Made by a program: the position numbers and the translations under genes. From Jeotgalibacillus terrae (GTDB taxonomy: Bacteria; Bacillota; Bacilli; Bacillales; Jeotgalibacillaceae), in contig NZ_JAFBDK010000004.1 in NCBI RefSeq assembly GCF_016908195.1, forward strand, positions 62,001-126,000: a stretch of 64,000 nucleotides of DNA, written 5' to 3'. The notes beneath the pieces are model-generated. The model did no database searches. It worked only from the letters and a program-made list of their open reading frames with translations, and was not told where the DNA came from. How positions within the stretch are numbered: the first letter of the stretch is position 1; each line of letters starts with the position of its first letter. Shown one piece after another: positions 1 to 9,186 of the stretch.

Positions 1-602
1 TCATCTTCAAGGTAATTTCTCATCAATTTCTCCGGCATCCGTCCAGCCTTCATTAAAAATGTAACGACCGGATCTGTAAGTTCACCACTCACTATTTTTT
101 TGTAATATTCCTCCGGTGTCATGTCATCCCTGAACTCCTTGTAGCCAGGCATTCTGCTGCCACCCGCAAGTTTTTCAATTCCAAGAAAGACAACCGTTTC
201 ATACATCGCTCTCATGAGTTCTTTTCCAAGACCAAGTCCCCTGTAATCAGGGTTTATACAAATATCAACGATGTAAAGCACACCACCGTCCGGTTCGTGA
301 TTTGTGATATAACCATCAGAGGTAATTTGCTCCCATGTGTGCTGCTCTCCTGAATAGTTTGTTCTGAGTGCAGTGATTGAACCGGCAATCTGACCATTCA
401 CCAGGATACAGAGTGCACCTTCAGGAAACCTAGTAATGTGTTCATTCAACTGATGATGATTCCATAAAAGATCTGAAGGAAATGGTGGAGGAAACGCTTT
501 TCTCTGCAGCTCAATTAACTGTTCGAAATCTCCTTCATGATAGTTTCTAACCGTTATGCTATACCTTTCTTCATTCTTGAAAATAAAAAGATCTTTTTTC
601 AT
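1..602 (-). CDS. GNAT family N-acetyltransferase (3' end outside window)
   Basis: An open frame runs on the minus strand from an ATG at 602 to the window edge, so about 200 residues are visible and the C-terminus is missing. It looks like a GCN5-related acetyltransferase that would move an acetyl group from acetyl-CoA to an unknown amine. The acetyl-CoA pyrophosphate-binding loop is seen as RGLGLG at residues 121-126, preceded by the usual beta strand (LYIVDICINPDY). An AGGAGGC-type ribosome site precedes the ATG. It is divergent from the ykwC-like gene, as I recall for ykwB/ykwC in B. subtilis, but the ykwB identity rests on synteny only. Substrate unknown. Confidence 0.8.
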   Translation of the reverse strand, partial: MKKDLFIFKNEERYSITVRNYHEGDFEQLIELQRKAFPPPFPSDLLWNHHQLNEHITRFPEGALCILVNGQIAGSITALRTNYSGEQHTWEQITSDGYITNHEPDGGVLYIVDICINPDYRGLGLGKELMRAMYETVVFLGIEKLAGGSRMPGYKEFRDDMTPEEYYKKIVSGELTDPVVTFLMKAGRMPEKLMRNYLED

Positions 603-693
603 AACAGCCTCCTTTTTGCTAATCTTATCAACAGGAGGTAACGTTTGCAATTTTCAAAAAGTACGTCACAATCAAAAGAAAGGAGTGATTGAT

Positions 694-1557
694 TTGAATA
701 TCGGGTTTATCGGGACAGGTGTAATGGGAAAGTCGATTGTTACACACTTACAAAAGGAGCATACAGTTCACCTTTATACGCGTACGAAGGAAAAAGCAGA
801 GACGTTGCTTAACAATGGGGCAGTTTGGGAAATATCACCTGCTGCAGTAGCCGAAAAATGTTCAATTATTTTTTCTATGGTTGGCTATCCGGAAGATGTA
901 GCTGGTATATATCAGGGAGATGAAGGTGTCTTCAGGACAGCCTCTGAAGGATCAATCTGTATTGACCTGACTACGTCAAAGCCTGAGCTTGCTGAAAAGC
1001 TCTATCAGGAAGGGAAATCAAGAGGCATACATATGATTGATGCACCCGTTTCCGGTGGAGACACCGGAGCGAAAGAGGGTATCTTATCGATCATGGCTGG
1101 CGGGGATGAAGAAGTTTTTGAAAAAATCGTTCCTATTTTACAGACTTTTGGTGCAAATATTGTCTATCATGGCGAACCCGGAAGCGGCCAGCATGCGAAA
1201 ATGAGTAATCAGATTGTGATCGGTTCAACGATGACCGGTGTTTGCGAGGCATTAACGTATGCAATCAAAGCCGGACTCGATCCTGAAAAAGTGCTCGCGA
1301 GCATATCGAAGGGAGCAGCAGGCAGCTGGAGTCTGAGTCATCTGGCTCCTCGTATGTTACAAGGGGATTTTGAGCCTGGATTTTTTATTCATCATTTTAT
1401 TAAAGACTTAAAAATTGCGCTTGAAGAGGCAAACAGAATGGGATTATCTCTGCCAGGACTTGAACTGGCATTACACTCGTACGAGCAGGCAAAAGCTGAA
1501 GGGTTAGAAGAAAAGGGTACACAGGCACTATATAAAGTATATGAAAAACAGATTTAG
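694..1557 (+). CDS. ykwC: NAD(P)-dependent beta-hydroxyacid dehydrogenase (3-hydroxyisobutyrate dehydrogenase family)
   Basis: Encodes 287 residues of a cytosolic oxidoreductase of the 3-hydroxyisobutyrate/6-phosphogluconate dehydrogenase family. The N-terminal Rossmann fold shows GTGVMG at residues 7-12. The family substrate-binding signature DAPVSGG is at 116-122, and the catalytic lysine motif KMSN begins at K169, so the enzyme should be active. The start is TTG at 694, because AGGAGTG lies just upstream at 681 and the protein then begins directly with the nucleotide-binding strand. The frame stays open back to 556 but that part resembles no protein. Substrate is not predictable from sequence. 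Confidence 0.9.
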   Translation: MNIGFIGTGVMGKSIVTHLQKEHTVHLYTRTKEKAETLLNNGAVWEISPAAVAEKCSIIFSMVGYPEDVAGIYQGDEGVFRTASEGSICIDLTTSKPELAEKLYQEGKSRGIHMIDAPVSGGDTGAKEGILSIMAGGDEEVFEKIVPILQTFGANIVYHGEPGSGQHAKMSNQIVIGSTMTGVCEALTYAIKAGLDPEKVLASISKGAAGSWSLSHLAPRMLQGDFEPGFFIHHFIKDLKIALEEANRMGLSLPGLELALHSYEQAKAEGLEEKGTQALYKVYEKQI

Positions 1558-1568
1558 TGCCTGTGCGG

Positions 1569-1597
1569 GCCGGGATAAAGTGATCCCGGCTTTTATT
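1569..1597. terminator. Rho-independent terminator between ykwC and patA
   Basis: An 8-bp GC-rich stem (GCCGGGAT/ATCCCGGC) with a 6-base loop is followed by TTTTATT. It lies between two convergent genes and overlaps the patA stop codon, so it mainly serves ykwC. Confidence 0.85.
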
Positions 1598-2741
1598 AAT
1601 GTTTCAATACGTGATTTAAGTAGTGTTCGATTCTGTTAAATGCTTCGGTCAGCTGAGCTTCAGAGCAGGCATATGAAATTCTGACATGCCCTTCGCCTTC
1701 TGCCCCAAATGCTTTTCCTGGTACAACGCCCACTTTTGCATGCTTTGCAAGGTTGAGTGCGAACTGTTCTGAAGTTTCATCAACAGGGATACCTGCAAAG
1801 AAATAAAATGCTCCATCCGGCTTAACAACATCAAACCCCAAATCAAGTAAACGTTTCTCAGTGAGTGCCCTTCTTTTCTTATATGCATCTTTCATAGGCA
1901 GCGCATCATCTTTTCCAGATGTATAAGCTGCCAGTGCAGCGTGCTGTGAAATAGAGGAAGCGCATGACACAGTATACTGGTGCACTTTCAGGCATTGTTC
2001 AGCAATCGCTGATGGAGCCATAAGTACGCCGATGCGCCATCCTGTCATTGAATGTGATTTTGAAAGACCGCTAATGATAATTGTTCGATCCCGTGCGAGC
2101 GTACCAATCGATGTATGAATGGTGTCATAGGTGAGCTCACTGTATATTTCATCAGCAATGATCATGAGATTATACTTTTCTGCAAGTAAAGCGATTTCCT
2201 GCAGCTCTTTATGGTTCAGGCTCACACCGGTTGGATTAGATGGATACGGCAGTATGATCGCCGAGGATTTTTCACTGATAAACGGTTCAATTAATCCTGC
2301 ATTTAATTTAAATTCGTTATGTGTTGTATCTATATATACCGGGGCTGCCCCGCATTGTTGTATGACAGGTGCATAACCGGGATAAACGGGAGCGGGGAGA
2401 ATAACTTCCTGACCAGGTGATAAGATTGTTCTAAGCGCTGTATCAATTGCCTGAGAGGCCCCGTTTGTCACAATGATTTCATCCTCGGGACGGTAATGTA
2501 ATCCGTACTTTTCATGCATATACCCGGAGATTGCTGTTCTCAGCTCCGGGATGCCTGCGTTATGAGTATAACTTGTAAAATTCTGATCGATTGCCTTCTT
2601 AGCAGCTGCTTTAATATGCTCCGGAGTAGGGAAATCTGGTTGTCCGATTGTAAGTGAAATCATTCCTTCAATATGCTGAATCTGATTAAAAAACTTCCGG
2701 ATGCCTGAGATTTCAATATTTTTTACTGCTTCGTTTATCAT
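1596..2741 (-). CDS. patA: Pyridoxal-phosphate aminotransferase PatA
   Basis: A 381-residue fold-type I aminotransferase. The PLP lysine is in SGLSKSHSMTGWR (K228). The NPTG motif (N169), the aspartate that holds the pyridine nitrogen (D197) and the substrate-carboxylate arginine (R236) are all present. B. subtilis PatA is reported as an N-acetyl-LL-diaminopimelate aminotransferase, the step between DapH and DapL, and both of those genes are in this window about 17 kb away. The start at 2741 is preceded by GAAGGACG; the frame remains open 33 codons further upstream with no better ribosome site. Substrate assignment is inference from the family and pathway. Confidence 0.88.
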   Translation of the reverse strand: MINEAVKNIEISGIRKFFNQIQHIEGMISLTIGQPDFPTPEHIKAAAKKAIDQNFTSYTHNAGIPELRTAISGYMHEKYGLHYRPEDEIIVTNGASQAIDTALRTILSPGQEVILPAPVYPGYAPVIQQCGAAPVYIDTTHNEFKLNAGLIEPFISEKSSAIILPYPSNPTGVSLNHKELQEIALLAEKYNLMIIADEIYSELTYDTIHTSIGTLARDRTIIISGLSKSHSMTGWRIGVLMAPSAIAEQCLKVHQYTVSCASSISQHAALAAYTSGKDDALPMKDAYKKRRALTEKRLLDLGFDVVKPDGAFYFFAGIPVDETSEQFALNLAKHAKVGVVPGKAFGAEGEGHVRISYACSEAQLTEAFNRIEHYLNHVLKH

Positions 2742-2886
2742 ATATTCACGTCCTTCAGGTATTAGCTTATGACAGCTATTGTACCTTAAAAAGCGGTGCG
2801 ATTGAAATTTGTAATCAGTATGTTGATTAAACAGTAGCATTTCAGGATAAATAACAGTTATGAAAGAGACAAAGGAGGTGACTCAT

Positions 2887-3888
2887 ATGATCAGAGTGAT
2901 GGGAATGACGACCGGGGGACAGATTCAGGAGTTTGATTCAATAAAAAATGCGAGGAAAGCTAACCTTCACTGGATGTGGACAGATTTTTCAAATCCCTCT
3001 GAGCGTGAAGGAAAGGAACTTTCAAGAGCTTTTTCTTTTCACCCGCTTGCAATTGAAGACTGTGTGGAAAAAGGGTACCAGCGTCCAAAGTTTGATAGCT
3101 ATCATCAATATATATTTCTGGTACTTCACCATTTAACGAAAGATACATATGAAGCTGAGGAAATTGATGTATTCGTAAATGAAAAAATGATCGTTACCTG
3201 GCATTACGAACAGCTGAAAATGGTTGATGGGATCTGGCAAAGGATGCTCTCAGGCGAAGCTGCACGTGAAGAGCAGAATCCGATAGGTCTGCTACATTCA
3301 ATACTAGATATCACAGTAGACGAGTATTTTCCTCACGTGTATGGTATTGAGGATGTGTTGAACAGTATCGAAGAACGAACAGACGAAAATTCGTCTCATG
3401 ATCTGATGGACAGACTATTTGATGTGAGGCACGATATGCAGAAGCTGAGAAGGTCGTTAGTTCCGACAAGGGATTTACTCTACCGACTTTTAAACGGAAC
3501 AAATGTAGGGCTCACAAGAGATCAGCAGCTATACTTTTCAGATGTCTATGACCATGTCATCAAACTGACTGAAATGCTCGATTCCTACCGTGAATTTTCA
3601 TCAGATATTCGTGATAACTATATCTCTGTCAGTTCAGATAAAATGAATAATATTATGATGACGCTGACCGTTATTACAACGATCTTTATGCCACTGTCAT
3701 TTTTAGCCGGTCTTTATGGGATGAACTTTGTCTATATACCGGAACTTGAATTCGAGTACGGATACTTTGTCCTGCTTGGCGTAATGGCAATAATCGCTAT
3801 TGTCATGTTTATCATCTTCCGTAAAGTCGGCTGGCTACAATTCTCCAGATCAAAGAAAAAGAAAAGACGCCGGATCTTTAAAAGATAA
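2887..3888 (+). CDS. corA: CorA family magnesium/divalent cation transporter
   Basis: A 333-residue membrane protein of the CorA family. A large acidic and helical cytosolic domain is followed by two C-terminal membrane helices. The selectivity-filter signature YGMN closes the first helix (GMN at 278-280), and a lysine/arginine-rich tail follows the second, as in pentameric CorA channels. It should move Mg2+, possibly Co2+ or Ni2+. The ATG at 2887 follows a near-perfect ribosome site AAAGGAGGTG. It is divergent from patA and followed by a terminator, so it is probably transcribed alone. Confidence 0.92.
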   Translation: MIRVMGMTTGGQIQEFDSIKNARKANLHWMWTDFSNPSEREGKELSRAFSFHPLAIEDCVEKGYQRPKFDSYHQYIFLVLHHLTKDTYEAEEIDVFVNEKMIVTWHYEQLKMVDGIWQRMLSGEAAREEQNPIGLLHSILDITVDEYFPHVYGIEDVLNSIEERTDENSSHDLMDRLFDVRHDMQKLRRSLVPTRDLLYRLLNGTNVGLTRDQQLYFSDVYDHVIKLTEMLDSYREFSSDIRDNYISVSSDKMNNIMMTLTVITTIFMPLSFLAGLYGMNFVYIPELEFEYGYFVLLGVMAIIAIVMFIIFRKVGWLQFSRSKKKKRRRIFKR

Positions 3889-3929
3889 TTAACCTGAAGC
3901 AGTGAGGCGCATGTAGTGAACCTATTACG

Positions 3930-3962
3930 CAGGCTGAGACAATTTTGTCTCAGCCTTTATTT
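3930..3962 (+). terminator. Terminator after corA (GGCTGAGACA type)
   Basis: AGGCTGAGACA and TGTCTCAGCCT form a strong stem followed by TTATTTTA. The same stem sequence recurs near 15.2, 21.0, 30.1 and, slightly varied, 44.4 kb. Confidence 0.9.
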
Positions 3963-3987
3963 TATGGCGCTGTTACAAATGGCTAAC

Positions 3988-4024
3988 AGCTTTGCTAAAA
4001 CGACATAGACCTTTAACAAAGCCT
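3988..4024 (-). repeat. Terminal fragment of MITE-like repeat family
   Basis: On the minus strand this reads AGGCTTTGTTAA, a variable stretch, then GTTTTAGCAAAGCT. That is the left end of the repeat seen complete at 14691-14897 and shortened at 40370-40432. Nothing of the central GC-rich core is present. A GGCGCTGTTAC stretch at 3966 may be a degenerate opposite end. Confidence 0.55.
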
Positions 4025-4115
4025 ATATTATATTAATTTCCTGTAAATTCTATTCAGATTAAAGGGTTTTAACAAACGTTTATGGAAAGAGTGGGAAAGA
4101 AATGGAGGAATGAAT

Positions 4116-5420
4116 ATGAACCGGACGGACCATACACCCCGCTCAGGAATGAAGCTCTTCTTTACGCTGCCGATTTTATCCTGGGCACTTTATGACTTTG
4201 CCAATACAATTTTTTCTTCAAATATTAATACGGTGTTTTTCCCATTTTATCTGGATGCACAACTTGGGGGAAGCGCCGAAATGGAGCAGGTAGCGAGTAC
4301 TTTTATCTCTTATGCGAATGCATTTGCAAGTTTTTTACTCGTCATTTTTTCCCCGTTGTACGGTGTCTGGATAGACCGTACAGGGCAGAAGAAAAAGTAT
4401 ATAGTCTGGCTTGCATCTCTATCTATAGCCGCTACTTTTCTGATGGGCATATTCGCTGTCACAACCATGCAGGGAGAGTGGCTGAATCTGCCAGTCAATT
4501 TATTTTTTGTTATTATCGCTTTTATTGTTGCAAAATTTTTCTTTAACAGCAGTCTTGTTTTTTACGATACAATGCTGAGTGATTTAGGGACAAAAGAAGA
4601 GATACCTCTGATTTCAGGGTTTGGTGTAGCGGTTGGCTATCTTGGAACAATTGTCGGACTCTCAGTCTATCTTTTTGTTCAGGAAGGAAATCCTGAGCAG
4701 GCTTTTATCCCGACAGCCGTCATGTACTTACTATTCTCTCTGCCATTATTTTTCTTTTTAAAAGATACACCTGCCAAGAAAACGGAGAAAGAACATTTTC
4801 TCACGGGTTATAAAGAGATTTATCGCACTTTTAAAGACATGCGCAATTATAAGAATACATTTACATTTATGCTTTCATATTTCTTTTTAAATGACGCGAT
4901 TGCTACGACTATTGCCATCATGGCAATATATGCAACTGCGGTGGTCGGTTTTACGAGCGGGCAGTTTATTATTCTTTATCTCGGTTCAACGATATTTGCC
5001 ATTATAGGATCATTTATATTCGGTTATATTACTAAAAAGACGGGTGCGAAAATTGGTGTGATGCTCGTATCAATTATATTAGTCACGGCACTGACCGTTG
5101 CGGCACTTGCTACAGAACAGTGGATGTTCTGGATAGCAGGCGCGCTGATCGGTGTTGCACTCGGCTCGATGTGGGTTACTTCACGTACATTAATTATTGA
5201 CTTGACGCCTTATGAAAAAAGAGGTCAATTTTTTGGGTTATTTGCTTTTTCAGGGAAAGTGTCTTCTATTATCGGGCCAGCAGTATACGGTACGATTACG
5301 CTGAACATGAGGGAGTACGGGGAGCTTGCAAGCAGAGTCGCACTGTCCTCACTTATTGTTATGGCAGTGATCGGAATGATTCTGCTGATAAAAGTGAAGC
5401 AGCCTGTTGCTGAGACTTGA
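4116..5420 (+). CDS. MFS transporter, Atg22/UMF1-like
   Basis: A 434-residue polytopic membrane protein of the major facilitator superfamily with about 12 hydrophobic segments. The N-terminal sequence SWALYDFANTIFSSNI and the loop GVWIDRTGQKKK are typical of the UMF1 (Atg22-like, B. subtilis YxiO-like) group. Substrate is unknown; several members are annotated only as permeases. The ATG at 4116 has GGAGGA with a 6-base spacer. A second ATG at 4110 overlaps that ribosome site and is less likely. It stands alone between corA and ykuV. Confidence 0.85.
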   Translation: MNRTDHTPRSGMKLFFTLPILSWALYDFANTIFSSNINTVFFPFYLDAQLGGSAEMEQVASTFISYANAFASFLLVIFSPLYGVWIDRTGQKKKYIVWLASLSIAATFLMGIFAVTTMQGEWLNLPVNLFFVIIAFIVAKFFFNSSLVFYDTMLSDLGTKEEIPLISGFGVAVGYLGTIVGLSVYLFVQEGNPEQAFIPTAVMYLLFSLPLFFFLKDTPAKKTEKEHFLTGYKEIYRTFKDMRNYKNTFTFMLSYFFLNDAIATTIAIMAIYATAVVGFTSGQFIILYLGSTIFAIIGSFIFGYITKKTGAKIGVMLVSIILVTALTVAALATEQWMFWIAGALIGVALGSMWVTSRTLIIDLTPYEKRGQFFGLFAFSGKVSSIIGPAVYGTITLNMREYGELASRVALSSLIVMAVIGMILLIKVKQPVAET

Positions 5421-5445
5421 CTCACGGTGTTGTCATTTCTATAAT
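5417..5445 (+). promoter_or_regulatory. Sigma-A promoter for ykuV
   Basis: TTGACT and a perfect TATAAT are separated by 17 bases. The -35 overlaps the stop codon of the MFS gene. The predicted start of transcription is about 75 bases before the ykuV start codon. Confidence 0.65.
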
Positions 5446-5530
5446 GGAAATTGTGTTTTTTTATAATTATTTTAATGAAGGATGAAACCCGTACTGCGAT
5501 GGGTTCAGTTAGATGCAGGAGGAATTGTAC

Positions 5531-5980
5531 ATGAAACTAAGAGCACCAATGCCTGAACTCGATGGCGCTGTAACATGGTTAAACGGTGAAGTAAGCAGAG
5601 AAGATCTTGTAGGTGAAAAACCGACACTGATACATTTCTGGTCAGTGAGCTGTCATTTATGTAAGGAAGCAATGCCTGACATAAATGAATTGCGTGATGA
5701 ATATGAAGATAACCTGAACGTTGTTGCTGTTCATATGCCAAGATCTGAGGATGATCTTGATATGGATGTGATCGCACAGGTGGCAAAGGGACACGATATC
5801 TCTCAGCCGATATATGTAGACAGTGAACACAAGCTGACAGAAGCATTCGAAAACCAGTATGTGCCTGCTTACTATGTTTTTGATAAAGAAGGTCAGCTCA
5901 GACACTTCCAGGCAGGCGGCAGCGGCATGAAAATGCTGCGTAAGCGATTGAACAGAGTACTCGATACAGAAGAAAAGTAA
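5531..5980 (+). CDS. ykuV: Thioredoxin-like thiol-disulfide oxidoreductase YkuV
   Basis: A 149-residue single-domain thioredoxin-fold protein. The redox-active pair is C41-H-L-C44 in FWSVSCHLCKE, and the cis-proline loop is VPAYYVF. No signal peptide is seen, so it acts in the cytosol. It matches B. subtilis YkuV closely in my memory, including the C-terminal GGSGMKML block. In B. subtilis ykuV follows ykuU; here the peroxiredoxin gene lies 17 kb away. The start at 5531 has AGGAGGA 7 bases upstream. Confidence 0.93.
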   Translation: MKLRAPMPELDGAVTWLNGEVSREDLVGEKPTLIHFWSVSCHLCKEAMPDINELRDEYEDNLNVVAVHMPRSEDDLDMDVIAQVAKGHDISQPIYVDSEHKLTEAFENQYVPAYYVFDKEGQLRHFQAGGSGMKMLRKRLNRVLDTEEK

Positions 5981-5997
5981 TTGCATATTCAATAACA

Positions 5998-6037
5998 GCT
6001 TCCTTCACCCGATATAAGAGGTGAGGGAAGCTTTTTT
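5998..6037 (+). terminator. Terminator after ykuV
   Basis: A long stem built from GCTTCCTTCACC and GGTGAGGGAAGC is followed by seven T residues. Confidence 0.9.
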
Positions 6038-6106
6038 ATTACAATTTATTATAATCAAATATTTCCTTTGTAGGTGATGTAATTTGATGTCTAAGGAGAG
6101 AGAAAA

Positions 6107-7012
6107 ATGGCAGATCAAAATGGAATCTTGCTTGAGAGTGGTACAAACGAACTTGAAATCGTTGAATTTGAAGTGAATGGAAGTAAATATGGTATCAATG
6201 TAATTAAAGTAAAGGAAATCATCCAGCCGGCAGCGGTCATCCCGATTCCGCATTCACACCCTTACATAAACGGAATTATTCAGCTGAGGGGGGAAGTGCT
6301 TCCAGTCATTGATATGAGACAGGTGCTTGGCAGGCAGCCGGAAGGAAAGAGCGCCCAGGAAAAATATATTGTGTCGGAATTTAATCAGCAAAAAGTTGTT
6401 TTTCACGTTGATAACGTATCTATGATTCACAGAGTATCATGGGACCAGATTGAAAAACCGTCAGATATGTATCAAAACACTGATACAAAAGTCATTGGCG
6501 TTATTAAACGCAATGATGAGATGCTTCTGCTTCTTGACTTTGAGAGTATTATCCTTGAAATTAATCCTGAATCAGGGATTAACGTTGGCATGGTAAAGAA
6601 GCTTGGTAAAAGAGAAAGATCTGTAAAAAAACTTGTTGTAGCTGAAGATTCTCCTCTTTTACGTCAATTACTGTCTGATACGCTAAAAGAAGCAGGTTAT
6701 GATGATGCTGAGTTCTTTGAAAATGGTAAAGATGCGCTTAACTATCTGGAATCATTAGCTGATTCAGATGTGCCGGTTGAACAAAAAGTACAGCTGGTGA
6801 TCACTGATATCGAAATGCCTCAGATGGACGGACATCACCTGACAAAAAGAATAAAAGAACATCAAATACTTGGCAAACTGCCCGTTGTGATTTTTTCTTC
6901 TTTGATTACAGATGATCTTAAACATAAAGGGAATAAAGTTGGTGCTGATGATCAGATCAGTAAGCCAGAAATCAATCAGCTGATAAATTCAATTGACAGA
7001 CTGATTATCTGA
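6107..7012 (+). CDS. cheV: Chemotaxis protein CheV (CheW-receiver fusion)
   Basis: A 301-residue coupling protein. Residues 15-155 form a CheW-like domain that links chemoreceptors to the CheA kinase. Residues 175-301 form a response-regulator receiver with the acidic pair E180/D181, the phosphorylation site D234 (VITDIEMPQMDG) and the conserved lysine near KPE. It is a cytosolic protein of the receptor array. No other chemotaxis gene is nearby; cheV also sits apart from the main che operon in B. subtilis. No clear sigma-D promoter was seen upstream. A terminator lies on each side. Confidence 0.95.
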   Translation: MADQNGILLESGTNELEIVEFEVNGSKYGINVIKVKEIIQPAAVIPIPHSHPYINGIIQLRGEVLPVIDMRQVLGRQPEGKSAQEKYIVSEFNQQKVVFHVDNVSMIHRVSWDQIEKPSDMYQNTDTKVIGVIKRNDEMLLLLDFESIILEINPESGINVGMVKKLGKRERSVKKLVVAEDSPLLRQLLSDTLKEAGYDDAEFFENGKDALNYLESLADSDVPVEQKVQLVITDIEMPQMDGHHLTKRIKEHQILGKLPVVIFSSLITDDLKHKGNKVGADDQISKPEINQLINSIDRLII

Positions 7013-7034
7013 TTCATTCTGTCAGATTCCTCAC

Positions 7035-7080
7035 AAAAAACCGGCGCAGTGTTAAAACATTTAACTGCGCCGGTTTTTTA
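7035..7080. terminator. Terminator between cheV and ykyB
   Basis: AAAAAACCGGCGCAGT pairs with ACTGCGCCGGTTTTTT around a 12-base loop. A-rich and T-rich flanks make it suitable for both convergent genes. Confidence 0.92.
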
Positions 7081-7112
7081 CATATAAAATGAAGGAAAGA
7101 TATAACTAACAG

Positions 7113-7553
7113 CTATTCTCCAAGCCGTTTGAAGACTGGACGCTGATATTGCTGTCTCTGAGAAGGCTTCTTTTCAGAATCTGACTTCAATCCTGTGTAT
7201 GATTGTAAGATAGATTTGGCTTCTCGCAGGTTCATTCTTGTTTTAGGGTTTCTGACGCTGTCTGAAAGCTTGCCGAGATGCGGAAGATCTTTGAAGTCAT
7301 TTTTCTGGGGAGGTATATGGAACATATAGCTGCCGCATTCAACAAGTAAGTCAGAACGTTGCTGGCTTAGTCCCGGGTTTCTGGAATACTGAAGTCCAAT
7401 TTTTTTTGCTGTTCCTTCTTTAAGCATTTTTTCAATCGCTGCTTTTTTTATCTGATACAGAAATTTTGAATCCGGAGCTGTTTTAGCATGTTTATTAACT
7501 GTGAAAATGGCCTGTGCAATTTTCTCCGGGGAATGTTCTGCGGGTTCGTTCAT
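7113..7553 (-). CDS. ykyB: Conserved protein YkyB
   Basis: A 146-residue basic, soluble protein of unknown function that resembles B. subtilis YkyB, which also follows cheV there. No catalytic motif is visible. The central part (KKIGLQYSRNPGLSQQRSDLL) is the conserved block; the C-terminus is glutamine- and arginine-rich and probably disordered. The start at 7553 has AAAGGTG upstream. The frame continues to 7676 but that stretch lies over the start of the divergent ppx gene. Confidence 0.85.
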   Translation of the reverse strand: MNEPAEHSPEKIAQAIFTVNKHAKTAPDSKFLYQIKKAAIEKMLKEGTAKKIGLQYSRNPGLSQQRSDLLVECGSYMFHIPPQKNDFKDLPHLGKLSDSVRNPKTRMNLREAKSILQSYTGLKSDSEKKPSQRQQYQRPVFKRLGE

Positions 7554-7633
7554 ATTGTCACGCACCTTTTCTATTATTTGGACAAGTATACCGCAACTGA
7601 TGGGAAATATAAAGATGGAGAGTGATTTTAAGG

Positions 7634-9175
7634 ATGAAGAATAAAACTGCAGTGATCGATATCGGTTCAAACACAATCCGGCTCGTTCTTTATGAATATG
7701 ATCCGGAAAAAGGAATGAAGGAAGTTGAAAATATTAAAACAGTAGCCCGATTAAAATCTTACCTTGATAAAGATCAGAGGCTCACAGAAGAAGGGGCAGT
7801 TATTCTTGAAGAAGCGCTGCTCGCATTTAAGGAGATCATATCCTTTCATGATGTAAAAGATATACGTGCTGCAGCTACTGCAGCTGTGCGTCAGGCAGTT
7901 AATAGTGATGAAATTGTGCAGCATATGAAAGAGAAAACCGGGATCAGTATTAAAATCCTGTCTGAAGAAGAGGAAGCTTATTTTGGATATCTTGCTGTAG
8001 TTCATTCAACACCGGTCATGTCAGCAGTAACAATTGATATTGGTGGAGGAAGTACTGAGGTTACCTACTATGAACACAAACAGCTGCTGCATTCTCACAG
8101 CTTCCCATTTGGCGCTGTGTCATTAAAGAATGATTTCATGTCAGGGGATCAGCTGACGAAAGCTGAAAGGAAAAAGCTGATTCAATTTATCAGAGACTCT
8201 TTTAAAAGCCTTGACTGGCTTGCAGACAGAAATGTTCCCATCGTTGCAATTGGAGGAAGTGCGCGTAATATTGCCCAGATTCATCAGCAGAATAATCATT
8301 ATCCGATTGCGGGCGTTCATCAGTACTGGATGACTGAAAAAGACCTTGAACAGGTGAATGATCAGCTGGTCAATATGGATAAAGATGAGCTTGAGAAGCT
8401 GGATGGTTTATCAAGCGACCGGACAGATATTATTGCTCCGGCGTCGCAGGTTTTCTGTGAGCTGTATGAAATTGTTGATGCAACCGGCTTTATGTTCAGC
8501 AGAAAAGGTTTGCGGGACGGTATTGTCTTTAAGGAGCTGATGAAAAAGTATGCTGCTCCTCTTGATAAAGATAGAGTATTTGCAGCCAGTATGAATGAAC
8601 TGGCATTTGATTATGCGATTGAAAGGCCGGAAGCTGAGCATATGATCTCTCTCGCAACGGAAATCTACACACATTTAGGTGCACTCGGTGAGCTTGAAAT
8701 AACTGAAAAAGGACTTCAGCTGATTAAAAGAGCGGCATTTTTGTATTATCTCGGTGATTACATTGATTCTGATTCAAGCAGTCAGCACACTTTTTATATT
8801 ATTGCGAACCGGTCGATAGATGGCGTATTGCATAAAGACCGTATTGCACTGGCTCTTGTAGCCTCTTTCAAAAGCAAGTCGATGCTGCAGCAGTTTTTAG
8901 AACCCTTTGACGGATGGTTCAGTGATGAAGAGATTCAGGAAATAAGATGTATTGGGGCGATCGTTAAGCTCTCATACAGCCTGAATGGATCAAAGAGAAA
9001 TCTGATCAGCCAGCTTGAGATCAGGAAAAAAGGTGATGAACTGCAACTGAGTGTTTTTGCAGAGGGGCGGACACTCGCTGAAGAGTATCAGGCCGGAAAG
9101 CAAAAAAAACATCTGGAAAAAACACTTAAGAAATCAATCAGGCTCCAATTTATCCCGATTACACAGGAAGTATAG
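7634..9175 (+). CDS. ppx: Exopolyphosphatase (Ppx/GppA family)
   Basis: A 513-residue cytosolic enzyme that releases phosphate from the ends of polyphosphate. The actin-like ATPase fold shows its phosphate-1 motif near the start (VIDIGSNTIRLVLYE) and phosphate-2 motif TIDIGGGSTEV; a helical HD-like C-terminal half follows. The ATG at 7634 is preferred because GGAGAG lies 11 bases upstream; a GTG at 7622 sits on top of that site. It is followed 11 bases later by ppk, forming a two-gene polyphosphate operon. GppA (pppGpp hydrolysis) activity cannot be excluded. Confidence 0.92.
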   Translation: MKNKTAVIDIGSNTIRLVLYEYDPEKGMKEVENIKTVARLKSYLDKDQRLTEEGAVILEEALLAFKEIISFHDVKDIRAAATAAVRQAVNSDEIVQHMKEKTGISIKILSEEEEAYFGYLAVVHSTPVMSAVTIDIGGGSTEVTYYEHKQLLHSHSFPFGAVSLKNDFMSGDQLTKAERKKLIQFIRDSFKSLDWLADRNVPIVAIGGSARNIAQIHQQNNHYPIAGVHQYWMTEKDLEQVNDQLVNMDKDELEKLDGLSSDRTDIIAPASQVFCELYEIVDATGFMFSRKGLRDGIVFKELMKKYAAPLDKDRVFAASMNELAFDYAIERPEAEHMISLATEIYTHLGALGELEITEKGLQLIKRAAFLYYLGDYIDSDSSSQHTFYIIANRSIDGVLHKDRIALALVASFKSKSMLQQFLEPFDGWFSDEEIQEIRCIGAIVKLSYSLNGSKRNLISQLEIRKKGDELQLSVFAEGRTLAEEYQAGKQKKHLEKTLKKSIRLQFIPITQEV

Positions 9176-9186
9176 GAGAGATCAGT

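Noticed and set aside
556-693. N-terminal extension of ykwC by 46 codons
   Set aside because: The stretch overlaps the acetyltransferase gene start, is not protein-like, and a good ribosome site precedes the TTG at 694.
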